From Paulinella micropora (taxonomy: Eukaryota > Cercozoa > Imbricatea > Euglyphida > Paulinellidae), in the NCBI GenBank assembly GCA_019918135.1, contig WBZZ01002714.1, positions 80,001-102,500 on the forward strand: a stretch of DNA of 22,500 nucleotides. The letters are read 5' to 3'. The notes below the pieces were generated by a model. The model did no database searches, was not told the DNA's origin, and saw nothing but the letters and a program-made list of their open reading frames with translations. Shown in pieces: positions 1-10,494 of the stretch. Within the stretch, counting starts at the first letter, position 1, and each line of letters opens with the position of its first letter. The position numbers and the translations under genes were made by a program.

Positions 1-33
1 TGCCACGCCACAGCAAGTGTTGTTTTGTGTTAG

Positions 34-1718
34 AGAGTGGTGAGGAATGGGAAACCGGCGTACACAGAGGACGAGTTGCAGAAAGAGCTTGGGTCAGGAC
101 CTTACGCAAAAGAACTCATGGTACGTACGCAGCGATTGCCGGTTGCAGTAAATGATTCTGCTTGTTGACACAGGAGTATTTTAAACTCCAAACGTACGCT
201 AGGATTCACACAAACAAGAGCAATGAAGAAGAAGTGCGGAACATCGAAGCGAACTTGGGAGCACGGTCACACCGAGGTGAATCGCGTATAAAGTACTTAG
301 TGAGAAAACAGAAAAAATATCCTCGCCCACACAACGAAGAGGGTGAGACGATGTATTGGCTTGTGCGCGTGAAAACGTTGCAGGATGGTTCAAAGGTGAC
401 AGAAGAAATGGTTACGCCAAACAGACAACTGGGGCAAGCTGTTAAGTACGGGAAACAAGACTGCATGCAGCACCAAAAACCTTCTGGCGCAGGCCAGTTA
501 ACTCTCAAGGAATGCGCAGCTTACATGAAAAGCAAATGCCAGGAAGAGGACCTGGCGTACAACAGAGCGCAGGGTCATATCGGTACATGGCGCAGACGTG
601 CCCGCTTGTGCGACCTGGTGAATGTCCTTGTGCACCATCAAACAGCAACGTCCAAGGACGCAGCCGAGCGCCACGTCTGCAGCATGAAGTGGCTGCACAA
701 GTTGGTGTGTGCGGAATGGGCGAATATTTCACGCGAAATTGTGAAAGCGTAAGTAGCTTTCTGTGTGTGTGTATGCACATTAAACAAGTGGGTGTGCGTG
801 TGTGTGCGTGTGTGTGTGTGTGTGTGTGTGCGTGCACATTCCATAACTGGTTGTCTGTGTATGCGTAGGTTCCTTGTTGGCTGCCCAAAAGGCGCAACGG
901 GCAGAAAAGTCAGACGCAAACTCAGGCTCCCGCCCGTTACGTACAATTCCCAAGTCGACTATAAGTGCCACATTTTTCAGAACGATTGCTATCAGCATCT
1001 GCCCTCCAAACTCTGGATCGCTGGAATAAGTAAGTGATATGCAGGCACGCTTGTGAAAGTGCTGAGTGTATCTTGCTGACACTGCTGTTTGCTGTCTGGT
1101 TGGAATGTAGTTGATGTAGGCACGAAAATGATTCGGTTGAGAGCCGTTACAGGGGCTGACAAAAACCCAGTGGTTGATTATGGCAACGGCTACGGAGACC
1201 ACAAATGTAAAAACCCTGATTCGGCATTCTTGGCTAAGTTCGTGAAAATGGTGCACGAGGAGAATGTAGCGTTCGGCATGACACGGAAGCCTGCATATTT
1301 TGTGGACAATGGCCCCGAGAACGAAGGACACTGCGAAGTGAGTAAAAAAAGAACTTTCATGCAGCAATGACACTGAACTTGTGAATCTGTGCACCGTGCG
1401 TAGGATATGCTCCGAGACGACTATGACATCACGAGGGAGAACCAGCATTACTGCTTTTGTCAAGGAAATAGCCCTTGGCAGAAAGGGTATGTGGAAAAAA
1501 TAGGAGACTTAGTCTAAAAGGAGGTATGGTTCCTTAATTACACGAACTTGTGTTAACATGTTGTTGTCCTTGACCGCTGTAGTTGCACGCCTTGGCCCCA
1601 CAATAAGCAAGATCCACGCAAAGTGATGGAACTAGTGGAGCAAGTGGAATCGAACCTGAATGAATGGCCGCGCGATGGCAGCAAAAGTGTCGCACCCAAT
1701 CACTTGCACAAGGTCTGA
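34..1718 (+). CDS. Multi-exon rve/IS30-like DDE transposase (integrase core), 5' end outside or upstream
   Basis: Likely catalyses DNA strand transfer for a mobile element. Exons that read through cleanly are 34-120, 174-748, 869-1029, 1111-1337 and 1404 onward; each junction has GT at the donor (gtacgt, gtaagt, gtgagt) and AG at the acceptor, and the phases agree. The joined protein has a basic, Cys/His-containing N-terminal part (exon 2), then a core with IDVGTK (first Asp, ~1112), FVDNGPEN (second Asp, ~1308) and SPWQKGYVEKIGDL (Glu, ~1490). Spacing is about 63 residues between the Asps and 40 between Asp and Glu. A C-terminal block around 1584-1716 (LNEWPRDG, VAPNHLHKV) resembles the tail that follows the Glu in IS30-type enzymes. 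A TAA falls 12 nt after IGDL, so either an unrecognised intron or a nonsense mutation separates the last block. The exact superfamily is unknown to me. The DDE assignment is from visible motifs only. Confidence 0.68.
789..836. repeat. (GT)n microsatellite inside an intron
   Basis: A GT/GC-interrupted dinucleotide tract lies wholly inside the second visible intron (749-868) of the rve-type transposase. It creates low-complexity shadow reading frames on both strands that are not genes. Confidence 0.9.
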
Positions 1719-1970
1719 AAGTGTGACATGAACCAGATGGTGCGAAGTGGCAGTGGAAAAAAGTGAATATGTAGAGAATACATATACAGGCGCACATGTA
1801 TGCAGATGCACACTAACCCCATGTACTTGTTGATGGGCGGTGGTTAGTGGTGATCATAGGAAAGGAATTCCTAGTTCAAGGAAGAACAAAAGCTCTAATT
1901 GCACATAGCAGCTGATTTTGTGCATCTGTGTGGCAAACTAGGTGATGCACCACATCCAGGAAGGTGATGT
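1718..1970 (+). other. Intron-like or degraded spacer between transposase blocks
   Basis: No convincing coding potential. Candidate 3' splice sites occur near its right end (cacatccag at ~1959 and gcgag just inside the next frame). The next long frame begins right after it, so I read this as intronic or decayed sequence of the same gene. No clean GT donor was identified at the left end. Confidence 0.4.
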
Positions 1971-2588
1971 TTGCGAGCACACGAGGAGTGGAAAAAGAGA
2001 GACACGGAACGGAAAAGAACAAGGGGGTTGGTCAGTGCCGAAGAGCAGTTGGAGGTCATGGATGGAGAGGAGGCACAGATTTTGGTGAAGAGGGTGAGAC
2101 ATTGGTTGCAGGAGGCTGATTTGACATATTTCAACGCACAGGAGCAGCAACGGAAGAGGTTGAAAGCAGGTAAAGATCGTCGCAACAAGCTACTCGATAC
2201 CTTGGTGCCAGCCGCGGTAAAAGAGGGGAGCAAAGTGTGGTGGATAATTCCAAGTAATACGAAGCGTGACAAAAGCGTGAAGAAGCAACGGAAGTACGTA
2301 GACGTTGCCAAACTCACGAGACTTCCAGCGGTGGTCCTGGAGAGGGTGGAAGGTGACAAGGTGTCAGGGACAAGTTTTCATTTGGTGTTGCAGTGGGGAG
2401 TATTAAGCCCCAAGCAGAACGGTTGGAATATCAAGGCTTTGCAAGGCCCAGTAGAGGAAAGTGACCCAGGGGGGACGTTTGCCCAAGCGCTTGCATTGTA
2501 CGACGTTTACAAGCATCTTTGGAAGCAAGCCACCCTAAGTGACGAAACGATGGTGTTCATCACACCAGAGCAGGCGGTGACCAACTAG
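1971..2588 (+). CDS. Downstream exon of the rve-type transposase with possible SH3-like C-terminal barrel
   Basis: An open frame of about 205 codons. The first half is charged and helical (RHWLQEADLTYF, QEQQRKRLKAG). The second half has a pattern like the small beta-barrel that ends many integrases: GSKVWWIIPSN, a basic KRDKSVKKQRK stretch, LPAVVLERVEGDKVSGTSF, LVLQWGVLSPK. No ATG explains its start, and there is an in-frame TGA just upstream at 1965, so it is most likely an internal or last exon joined by splicing. It ends in three consecutive TAG codons (2586-2594), after which the same frame stays open into the USP-like domain. The barrel call is pattern recognition, not a proven match; otherwise the frame is of unknown function. 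Confidence 0.5.
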   Translation: MRAHEEWKKRDTERKRTRGLVSAEEQLEVMDGEEAQILVKRVRHWLQEADLTYFNAQEQQRKRLKAGKDRRNKLLDTLVPAAVKEGSKVWWIIPSNTKRDKSVKKQRKYVDVAKLTRLPAVVLERVEGDKVSGTSFHLVLQWGVLSPKQNGWNIKALQGPVEESDPGGTFAQALALYDVYKHLWKQATLSDETMVFITPEQAVTN

Positions 2589-2612
2589 TAGTAGCTCGCT
2601 GCTACCCTCGGC

Positions 2613-3772
2613 GTGTTGGAGGAAGTGAAGACTTTGCCGCAGCAGCCCAAGCAGCAAGCCGGTTTGCAAGTAGGTAGACAAACCAGGCAGACCGTTCAAG
2701 GAACACGCCGTTACGGCTTGGACAATGAAACCAACACGTGCTGCGTCAATACTGCGCTCAACTGCGAATTTAGTGTTCCAGATGATGGGAGATGCATTAA
2801 GCCATGCACGGACTTAACGTGTCGCAATTGTATTGTGAAGAACCTGCGCCGATTTGTGCTGGGTCAGGCAACACCGCCGCAACAATTGTTGAGTCCATAC
2901 CACCAGCATTCTTTGCAGGTCAAGTCAGTGCAGAACTCTGGGGTTGGGTCGTTACTTGGGACAACAAGCTGATCCTATGGAAGTGTCGCAAGCTTTGTTG
3001 GACGGGGCCCGCCAGGTGGTGCAGATGGGAGAGGGTGGAGGGCACAGCCTTCTGAGATGCAAGTGTGTCCGTTACAACGTCAAGGAATTTCCGGGAGAGA
3101 TAACAAGGAAAATGTGGCCAGGAAAATAGTGCAACGTTGTTTTGCCAGGAAGGAAATGGGAGCCATGTCGGGCTCGGCATGCCCGACCTGTGTGTTCGCA
3201 GAGCGATGGATTACGCTTCCGCAGAATGCGACGCTGGAAAGTCTAGCGCATTGGGTGTGGGAAATGAGACCTGTGTTGCATTGCCGTGGAAGTGTACAGT
3301 CCGTCTACCAAATGCTGAAGCAATTTTTTGAGCCCCATGTCGTATCGGATTGTGCCTACCGGTGCCAGAGATGCGACAAAACTGAAGGGAAAAGAGCCAT
3401 AGTTACCATGAATGTACTGTATGGATGGCTGGCCATACTGCGACTGAATTTCACTAGAAGAATCACAGGGAATTTTAACGACAACCAGATGTGGGAAGTG
3501 GATGCCCCAAGTGAGCTGATTTGTCCGAAGCCAGACAGGGCATGGCAACGGGAAGCATGGGACCGAAGTACCAGTAGCAGAACCAGTGACACCAGCGCAT
3601 GTGTGCGGTACAAGTTGTTTGCGGTGGCTGTTCACAACAAGGCGCGCGAAGATGGCGGGCACAAGTGGAGCTTGTGCTGAACCACAAAACAGGGGAGTGG
3701 TTCAGAGCGGATGACAACAAAACAGAGGTGATGTTCAATGGTACTAGAACCTTTTGCCACTTTTTTGCATAG
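2613..3772 (+). pseudogene. USP-like deubiquitinase domain (peptidase C19), frame-broken
   Basis: All landmark boxes of a ubiquitin-specific protease appear in order over 1.1 kb, but in three frames. The Cys box GLDNETNTCCVN is at 2715-2750 (family form GLxNxGNTCYxN). GQQADPMEVSQALLD at ~2953-3000 matches the QQDAxEFL block. Around 3290-3380 is SVYQMLKQFF...YRCQRC, one Cys pair of the fingers region. LAILRLNF near 3430-3455 corresponds to the LxIxLKRF strand. YKLFAVAVHN...DGGH (~3609-3665) is the His box. KTGEWFRADD (~3686-3715) is the WYxFDD element, in the +1 frame relative to the His box, ending at TAG 3770. Known USPs cleave ubiquitin isopeptide bonds. Here the frame changes at ~2945, ~3060-3130 and ~3665 may be decay, missed introns or read errors. 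The conserved Gly of the Cys box is replaced (ETNTCC). The last ~20 codons lie inside the left inverted arm. Confidence 0.72.
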
Positions 3773-4360
3773 GCAAGTCATAATATAGGGAGGCAAATTC
3801 CTGCAGGTTTTGTTGATAAAACAAGCAGATCTATGATTAAAAAGCATCATTTATTAATAAATTCAACATTTCAAGTTAGTTTTCAGAGTTGAACGTGGCA
3901 AATCAAGCAAAAATGTGGCAAAAATACTTGCCACTTTTGGCTAAGTTCTTTGCCTATTTTTGTTTCTTTTTTGCTTGATTTTTCATCTAATATTAATGAA
4001 ACTAATCGGATTTAATGATAAACTAATTTTACTTCATGATCCACCACCCTGCTGACATGAAATAAGTCACATGCGGTGCCACTAGTACATTAAAAAGTGA
4101 CAGTGTAAAACTTTCTAAGTCAATGACAGGGACTAGTTTAGGCAAGCGTTCCTGGCAGAATTTTGTGCGAAATAGTTTAATTCAATCATGCTGAATCTAA
4201 ATATATAATTTTTAAATTAATTCTGAAGCTATCCTATTTGTATGTATAAGAAACACACACACTTCAAGTTGCCACCTGCCAATATTAAAATTTTTCTAAG
4301 TCCGTAACTCATACTTTCAAAGTGCTATTAATTCAGCCGGAAATAAAGCAATCTAATTCA
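3712..4360 (+). repeat. Left inverted arm (~645 bp)
   Basis: Matches the reverse complement of 11476-12123 over nearly its whole length with scattered substitutions and small indels. Shared landmarks include the last USP-like codons (acagaggtgatgttcaa), tttgttgataaaacaagcag, the GTGGCAA palindrome at 3915-3934, ccactagtacattaaa and cagccggaaataaagcaat. AT-rich and without a gene of its own apart from the USP-like C-terminus at its outer edge. Confidence 0.93.
3915..3934. promoter_or_regulatory. GTGGCAA palindrome in left arm
   Basis: Perfect 7-bp arms GTGGCAA and TTGCCAC separated by 6 bp. The equivalent site in the right arm is 11901-11919, and related palindromes lie in the divergent intergenic region. 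A candidate protein-binding site or hairpin; role inferred. Confidence 0.5.
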
Positions 4361-4463
4361 AAACAAAGAGAATATAATAAACAATTAAGAATTTACGTTT
4401 TCGTCTAATTTCCTATTTATTTATTATATAAATACTTTACCACTGTACTGGTACATTTTGCAA

Positions 4464-5166
4464 TTAAGATCGATAGCCCAACATTCCAAGCAAGTGCTGT
4501 TGTTCGCGCATATGCTGTTCGCGCAGTTGCCTGCTCTCCCTTTCCGATCTCTGTGACTCCATGATTAGGTGATAGTGTACCATTCCTTGTGCTGAATTTG
4601 GCAATACATACTGCTGGCGGTCATCTACGTAGTGAGTAACTGGGAATTGGTTGGCGGCATAGACGGATTGATTGACGTACTGAACTTGGTTGAGATCGCG
4701 ATGAGTACGAACAACAAGCTGCCCCTGATTGTTGTTATTGTTCTCTTTGTTACCTTGTTCAGGTTGTTTGTTAACCTCGGGCTGTGAATTTGCGTCAGCC
4801 TTTGAATTCATCTGCTTTATTTCCTTTTGGAGAGCCGCAAGTGCGTTGGTGAGAGAGGACGTGGCCGCAGCGTTTTCTGCAGTATAGGTACCCATCGCGG
4901 CAGCAATTGCGTCAGTAACCTGCTGGCCAACATTAACTGCATGTTCAGACTCATACTTAGGAGGTTTAGACTTAGCCGCGTTCAAAGGCGTGTCATTATC
5001 GGATTCCGGTTCGTTCTCACTTAGTGTGATTTCCTCCTTTTGCTGTTTTTTCTTTTTCTGTTTTGGTTTTTGGGCTTACTAGTTTTGGATTTGCGTTTTG
5101 CAGGCGGCTTACCAGGAGTCTCAGCATCGCCAAGCTCAGACTTGATCGCCGACACCGGAGTCTGTG

Positions 5167-5212
<46 letters not shown>

Positions 5213-7177
5213 ATATCATCTTCGACGACACATAATAAAGGCATATTCAAAGCTAGTAACAAACAAGACGAAAAATGATTACGATTTCATGGGCTGGCTG
5301 TGGCTCTTGCTTGGGCTTGATGACCCTCTTCGGCCGGCCGTTTGCATGGAATTTCTGGAGAGCGCTGGGCTGATCTCTCAACCATACAAAGTCAAAAATC
5401 TGCGGAGCTTGCTCTATGGGCAGTGTCCCCGCAGCCGCAGCGCTCATCTGTGTAAGCCCCGGCTCAACATCTTTTTCCCACTGCTCGACACTCATATAGC
5501 CTGCGTTCCGTGACTTTGCTGCATCTATCACCCTCATTGATACGTTCTGAAACTGGCGAAACACCTGGCCTGTCTCTTGATCCTCAACAACACGACTGAC
5601 AAGCAAGGTTTTGTTTAGCTTTGTGATGTCCTTGGAGCCTTGTTTTACAAAATGTGTGCTCAACGTTGCCATGGCCCTAACCAAACAGTGCGTACAGCAA
5701 GCAACAAGCAAGGGTGACAATATGAGTACCCGCACAGCGTTAGTGTCTCATCCTCGCGGGTGACAACCTGTTTGCGCGGCAACAACGGAATATTCCTGAG
5801 GTTGCGCGCCTTCAAGGAGCGAAGAACTGCAATGTTCTCCCGCCCTCCTGCTTGCGACCGGGCACTGAGGGGAGTACTGGAAAAAAAAAAGTAAAGAGCA
5901 CTGGTGCGAGCAACTCAAGCAAGGAGAGAGAAAGAGAGAGAGAGATGTTACGCGATTTCAAACTCCTTGTCGTCGACAAAGGTGTAGTTGTTCGTTTTGG
6001 AGCTGAAGAAAGCGTTTTGGGTCTGCCTTGTTTTCCTTGGGCTTGCCATCGTCTGCTGCTGTCTCTGTCTTTCCTGGTTTGTCTTCCTCTGCCGTCCCTG
6101 TCTTTCCTGTTTTGTCTTCCTCTGTCTTTCCTGCTTTGTCTTGCTCTGTCGTCTCTGCCTTTCCTGCTTTGTCTTTCTCTCTCTCCTTCCTTGTCTCATC
6201 TGCCTTTCCTGCTTTGTCTTTCTCTGTCTCCTTCTCTGTCTCCTCTGTCTTTCCTGTTTTGTCTTGCTCTGTCTTTCCTGCTTTGTCTGTCTCTGCCGTC
6301 TCTGCCTTCTTCTCTGTCTCCTCTGTCTTTCCTGTTTTGTCTTGCTCTGTCTTTGCTGCTTTGTCTTTCTCCTTTGCAATCGTTTTCAATGCCTCTTGTC
6401 TTTCTGCTTTTTGCTTCTCTACGGCGTCATGTTTCTTTTGCTCTATTTCCCTCTGTGCCTCTGCTCTCTCTATGAAACTTCTTTGTCTTTCTTTTCCTTG
6501 TCTTGTTGTGCCTTTGCTTCTGCTTCTTTTCGTTCTCTCTCTTTTCTTTCTTTGTCTTTCTGTTCTGCCTTTTCTTCTATTTCTTTCAGTTTGGCCTGTT
6601 CTAGTGCCTCCTCTTCCTCTGTTTTCCTTTGCATCTTTTGCTTTTTTTTCTTTCTCTTCCCACTCTCTTGTTCCTCCTGTTCGGCTTTCTCACCTTCTTG
6701 TGTCGTAGATGTTTCCTTCTTTTTCATCTTCTTTGGATCTTTACTTTTTTTGCTCTTCTTTTTTGCCTCTGTCTCCTTCTCTGTCTCTGTGTCTGTCTTT
6801 GCTTCTGCCTTTTCCTCTGTTTTCTTCTTCTTCTTTGTCTTTGCTTCTGGGTTGTCTTCTTGTGTCCCTTTTTGTCTCTTCTTGCTTTGTCTCTTCTCAG
6901 CCCCCCCTTCTGGCCATCGAACTATAGCTAGTGGCTGCTTCGTTTTACTGTCCCATCTTGCAGTCCAACCTGCTGATACATCTTTGAAGGCACGGTCCGC
7001 CGGAAAGTTCCACAAAGGCCGTCTGGCCTTTGCAAAGGAGGCCTCGTCGATTTTGCCCGAAGAAACGAAGCCCTTGGATGCGTCCACTGTGCCATGCCAG
7101 ACCCAGTTGTCTTCCTCGTTGATCTCCAAGAAAACCTTGCAGTCCGTGGCCTTTCGGTGACCAGTCAACGATACAAC
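4464..7177 (-). CDS. Multi-exon Lys/Glu-repeat protein of the TIR element (unknown function)
   Basis: Four exons on the minus strand join with consistent phase: 7177-5952, 5876-5730, 5676-5283 and 5161-4464. Donors are gtaaca, gtactc and gtaatc; acceptors include T(10)CCAG, GGTTAG and T(45)CACAG. The N-terminal part (~85 residues, e.g. NWVWHGTVDASKGF, RPLWNFPADRAF) looks globular and Trp-rich. Then follow ~300 residues of Lys/Glu/Thr-rich, probably helical sequence with DKAGKTE-type repeats; a middle domain (SLKARNLRNIPLLPRKQVV, YMSVEQWEKDV, FDFVWLRDQPSALQKF); a basic nuclear-localisation-like stretch (KPPAKRKSKTSKP); and a Gln/Asn/Arg-rich tail. The first exon has an acceptor (tgccag) at its start and no ATG, so an upstream exon is missing. 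Apparent frameshifts lie near 6470-6476, ~5985-6010 and in the A-rich run at ~5046-5060. I recognise no family. Its position suggests an accessory nucleic-acid-binding partner of the divergent gene. Confidence 0.6.
5167..5211. repeat. A(45) homopolymer = polypyrimidine tract of a minus-strand intron
   Basis: 45 consecutive A on the plus strand. On the coding (minus) strand this is T(45) directly followed by CACAG and the next exon. Length from reads may be unreliable. Confidence 0.85.
6080..6365 (-). repeat. Degenerate ~21-24 bp tandem repeats encoding DKAGKTE/DKTGKTE units
   Basis: On the plus strand the block reads as recurring ctttcctg(c/t)tttgtctt(t/g)ctctgtct units. In the coding minus frame these give Lys/Glu/Thr heptad-like repeats. 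The extreme strand asymmetry (pyrimidines on plus) extends from about 6050 to 6900 and generates long Leu/Cys/Phe-rich shadow frames on the plus strand that are not genes. Confidence 0.8.
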
Positions 7178-7737
7178 CTGGCAACAACCAAGTCAGAGGA
7201 CTTCAAAAAAAAGCCTGGAGGTGGGGCAAAAAACGGGGAAATGGTAATGATTATGGTGGGGGTCAAACATTGGGAAGGGCAATGTGTTTCAGCACAACAA
7301 AGTAGCTGCAATAGGGCAGAGAACCTTAGCCATACTGGCAATGGTGTCGGTCGCAGTGAGTTGTGGGGTGGTTCTTGACGGCGGTTGAAAAGTTCGAAAA
7401 AGTACCACATTGAGCAAAATTGGGCACCAAAAGCCAATAGTCCGGCAGGAAAGGTAAAAAGGCCGTACTTCACCAAGGACCCTTGCAAAGCAAGTCGAGA
7501 ACAGAGGTCAAGATGGGGCTGTGTGGGTGCTATGTGCTGCATCTGACATGTTTCTGGGAAATGTTTTGTATGGAAACGATGCGCCAAGCTGCCCTGATCA
7601 CATATCTGTTGTTTTTTTCGCCAAATAATCCCTGCATCCCTATGCTCCTACAACTACCTTGGCAACGTTTCTGTTGCCTCCATACTTTTTGTTTGGGAAC
7701 TTTGCATAGGCATGGCTGTGTTTATGTAAAAACAGAC

Positions 7738-8040
7738 TTTGCAAATGTTTGTGACGTTATGTTGTGTTTGCAATGAGTGCTTCTGTTCTTGTACAACGTG
7801 CCTGCAACTACAGCAGTTGGAAACTAGGGTGGCAAAATGGGGAGTTGCCACCCCCTTTTTTCTTTTCGTACTCTTGCTTACAACTTGCGTTTCTTGTCTA
7901 GTTTGCTTATGTAAATCTTTGTGTTACATTATGCTAAGTTTAGAATGTGCTTTTGTTTTGTACATAGTTGTTTGCAACTACATGTGGTAGGAACTAGCGT
8001 GGCCAAAGCTACTTTGCCACCCACTTTTTTCCCCCTTGGC
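7738..8040 (+). repeat. Two diverged direct copies of a ~130 bp unit
   Basis: Copy 1 (7738-7870) and copy 2 (7915-8040) share in order: tttgtg...ttatg, tgcttttgtt/tgcttctgtt, ttgtaca, tgcaactaca, a core ggaactag/gaaactag, a GTGGC palindrome and a cacccacttttttc/caccccctttttt end. The spacing of about 175 bp with retained order suggests an old tandem duplication of a control element. Confidence 0.7.
7828..7852. promoter_or_regulatory. GGTGGCAA palindrome in divergent region
   Basis: Perfect 8-bp inverted arms GGTGGCAA / TTGCCACC separated by 9 bp, the same heptamer as in both terminal arms. A second related site (7999-8020, GTGGCcAAAG...CTTTGCCAC type, one mismatch) is in the next repeat copy. 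Plausible transposase or autoregulatory binding site; inferred from recurrence. Confidence 0.5.
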
Positions 8041-8150
8041 CTTCAACAGCGATAGGGGCCATGGAGAAAGGAAAGCACTACATGTAGTGCTTGAGTATAT
8101 GGTACCATTCAAAGTTGTCTTGCTTGTTTTGAAATGACTTTGTTTTTTAG

Positions 8151-8444
8151 ATGAAGAAACTTGGCAAGATTGGGCTGAGTGCGGGTGTCGTGGGCCTGTC
8201 TTTCAGCAAGGTCTTTCGGGAAAGCGAGTCGCCGAAGGTCAAGAGGGAGCACCCAATTCCGGCCAGCCCTCCTCCCCTCGAATTACCCACTCCACCTTCC
8301 ATTCAACCCACATCAAGTCTTTTGCATGTGTTCAAACATAACAATAATCATGCATCCCCTTGCACGAAATTCGTCGAATGTCGTACTATATTTACATCAT
8401 CTACTACTGCTCCTACTGATATTACTATTACTAAATCTTCTTTC

Positions 8445-8478
<34 letters not shown>

Positions 8479-10450
8479 ATAGTTTTGCATCTTTCGTCAC
8501 ACCGCCTTTGCCTCCCAGTTTTTCCCAAGTTTTCGGATCTTCCTCTTTCAGGACTAGGTTTTTTCAGAATCTTCCAACACCCACATCAGACACGCATGCA
8601 GTAACGCCAGGTCATGTCGAAGACACATTAGATTACAAAACAAGCACACTTCCACTGTATATAACTCTTGAAGTTCCTGTTCCCCGTTTCATCCAAAAGG
8701 ACAACACAAGCACTAATGTAAAAAGAAAAAAAAAATCCACCACCAGAAGTTAGGCCCAAAAGCTTTCGCAGATGGCTAGGTTGCACTTGGCCTGAGCTGG
8801 TGCAAGAGATTGGTCAGCCTTGCTGCCAAAACTTGCAATGCAATCGATGGGTAGATCCCTTTGCAGCCGCAAAGGCTAGGACTGACACAGTGCAGATGAA
8901 TAGATCGGAGTTGGCGGGGTGGGCAGCCGCAACTATGTTAAGCATGCAGAATGAGAAAGGAAAGATAGAATATAGATTGAAAGGCGCACGTATTTGTCAG
9001 AAAATGTGGTTGCGAATGAACGGGATTGGCGAGAAGACTTATCGGCGAGCTCGCAGAGCTGTCAATGGTGACAAATCTTATTTTGCCGACTATGGAAAGT
9101 CGGAAGCACCCACAGAGGACCTAACGTGGACCCTCTTGCACCAGAAGTTCTATGTAGAGCAGGAAGCTGAGTCGGTTGCCGATGGGATTTTTCATTTGCA
9201 AGACACTTTGGAATTTCACAAAATCTACAACTACTTCACCAAAGAATGAAACTTGCGTCCCAAACTCTGGTTTTAATTGGGGAAGTGGATCCGAATGGTC
9301 CTAGTGAGAGCCTCGTCAGGAAGGTCTGGCGTGCAGAGTTTGGCAAAGTGAAACCAATTAGAAAGGGTGATTTTTCAAAATGCCCCATCTGCACCGAACT
9401 TGCAGATGATCATCGAAATGGGTACCTTTGTTTTGGGTTTTCTTCTTCCTAACATTTCTGAGATTTGTAGATTTGCTTCTCAAGCGGAAGCTGAGAAGTG
9501 GCGACAGCAGAATCGCATCCACAACAAGATTCATCGGGCTAATCGGCGTGGAAACATGCGCAGAGCAGTAGAAGGGTAATTGTAATTTGCGTTTAGTTCA
9601 ATTCCTAAAGTCGTAGTGGGTTTTTTTTGGTTTTTTTTTTAGGAAGAAGGAATATCAAAGAGTGACTGCAATCACGATTGATATGACCAAGCCCTTTCAT
9701 GTCCCTTGGTGCTCCAGAGGAGCTTCGGACTTTCGGGATAAATATGTAGTTAGGCTGCACGCGGGTGGGGCGACTTTGTTCTCACATGACATCAACTTTG
9801 TCTTATGTCACCTACCAAACATCGGACATGGCTGAATTCCAACCTCACATTCCTTTATTTCCTTTTGCGTTTCGAGTTATTCCATCCACGTACGAAGGCG
9901 GCCACGGAACTTTTCCTTGATTGGGATGGCGGGGGGGAAAATACCTCTCTAACAGCGATGATGTTTCTGGCCAAAGTCGTGAAGGAGAGGTGGAGGAGCA
10001 AAATAGAAACTAATAGAATGGTTCCAAAGCATTCACACGGGCCGCAAGACCAGAAATTTTTCGTCATGCGCTACTTGGGCTATAACACCACCTTAATGAC
10101 CACCAATCTAGCACAGGCTCTGTTGAAACTTATTTTTGGGTTCAAGAAGAAAAAGGATTCGTATTGCATTTTGCTGTTGGCTTCCGATTTTGATTGGGTT
10201 GGCTATTTTGCCGATTTATAAACCCCCGCTTCCACTTTTATAAGCGTCCCTTAGCGTGGAAGTATGAGGCCGGGACGACGGAGTCTGGTGGGCTTCCACG
10301 TGTTCGTGTCAAAACATGGGGTGATGCGCAGAAGCACTGGCACGGGGTCAATGACGACCCCGAAGGTGCAGACCTTCTGCCATATCTCAAAGATCCTGGT
10401 TTCTGCAAAATGCATACTACACATGTCATGTCATTATTCTTATATCACTT

Positions 10451-10494
<44 letters not shown>

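Larger units (their letters stand above)
7178..8150. promoter_or_regulatory. Divergent intergenic region between the two element genes
   Basis: About 970 bp separating the first visible exons of the minus and plus genes. It probably contains both promoters and leading non-coding exons: ttttttag sits directly before the plus-gene ATG at 8151, and tgccag directly before the minus exon at 7177. It carries two diverged copies of a ~130 bp unit (about 7738-7870 and 7915-8040), each with an inverted GTGGC(A/C)A...TTGCCAC element. No coding sequence is convincing here. Confidence 0.5.

Noticed and set aside
505..1463. Minus-strand His/Thr-repeat frames around the GT microsatellite
   Set aside because: Low-complexity shadow of the microsatellite; the plus strand has phased exons with catalytic motifs.
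2586..2594. Genetic code with TAG read as sense
   Set aside because: TAG appears as a plausible terminator elsewhere (3770) and interrupting TAA codons are equally common in the broken frames, so decay or repeat expansion explains it better.
5988..7160. Long plus-strand open frame rich in Leu/Cys/Phe/Ser resembling a membrane protein
   Set aside because: It is the complement of the Lys/Glu-rich minus-strand exon. The apparent hydrophobicity follows from the pyrimidine-rich repeat strand, and the minus frame splices in phase to further exons.
7165..7587. Minus-strand frame with hydrophobic FPAGLLAFGAQFCSMWYFF stretch
   Set aside because: Lies in the divergent region, ends at the exon acceptor and has no family features. 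Possibly non-coding leader or intron; evidence too weak for a gene.
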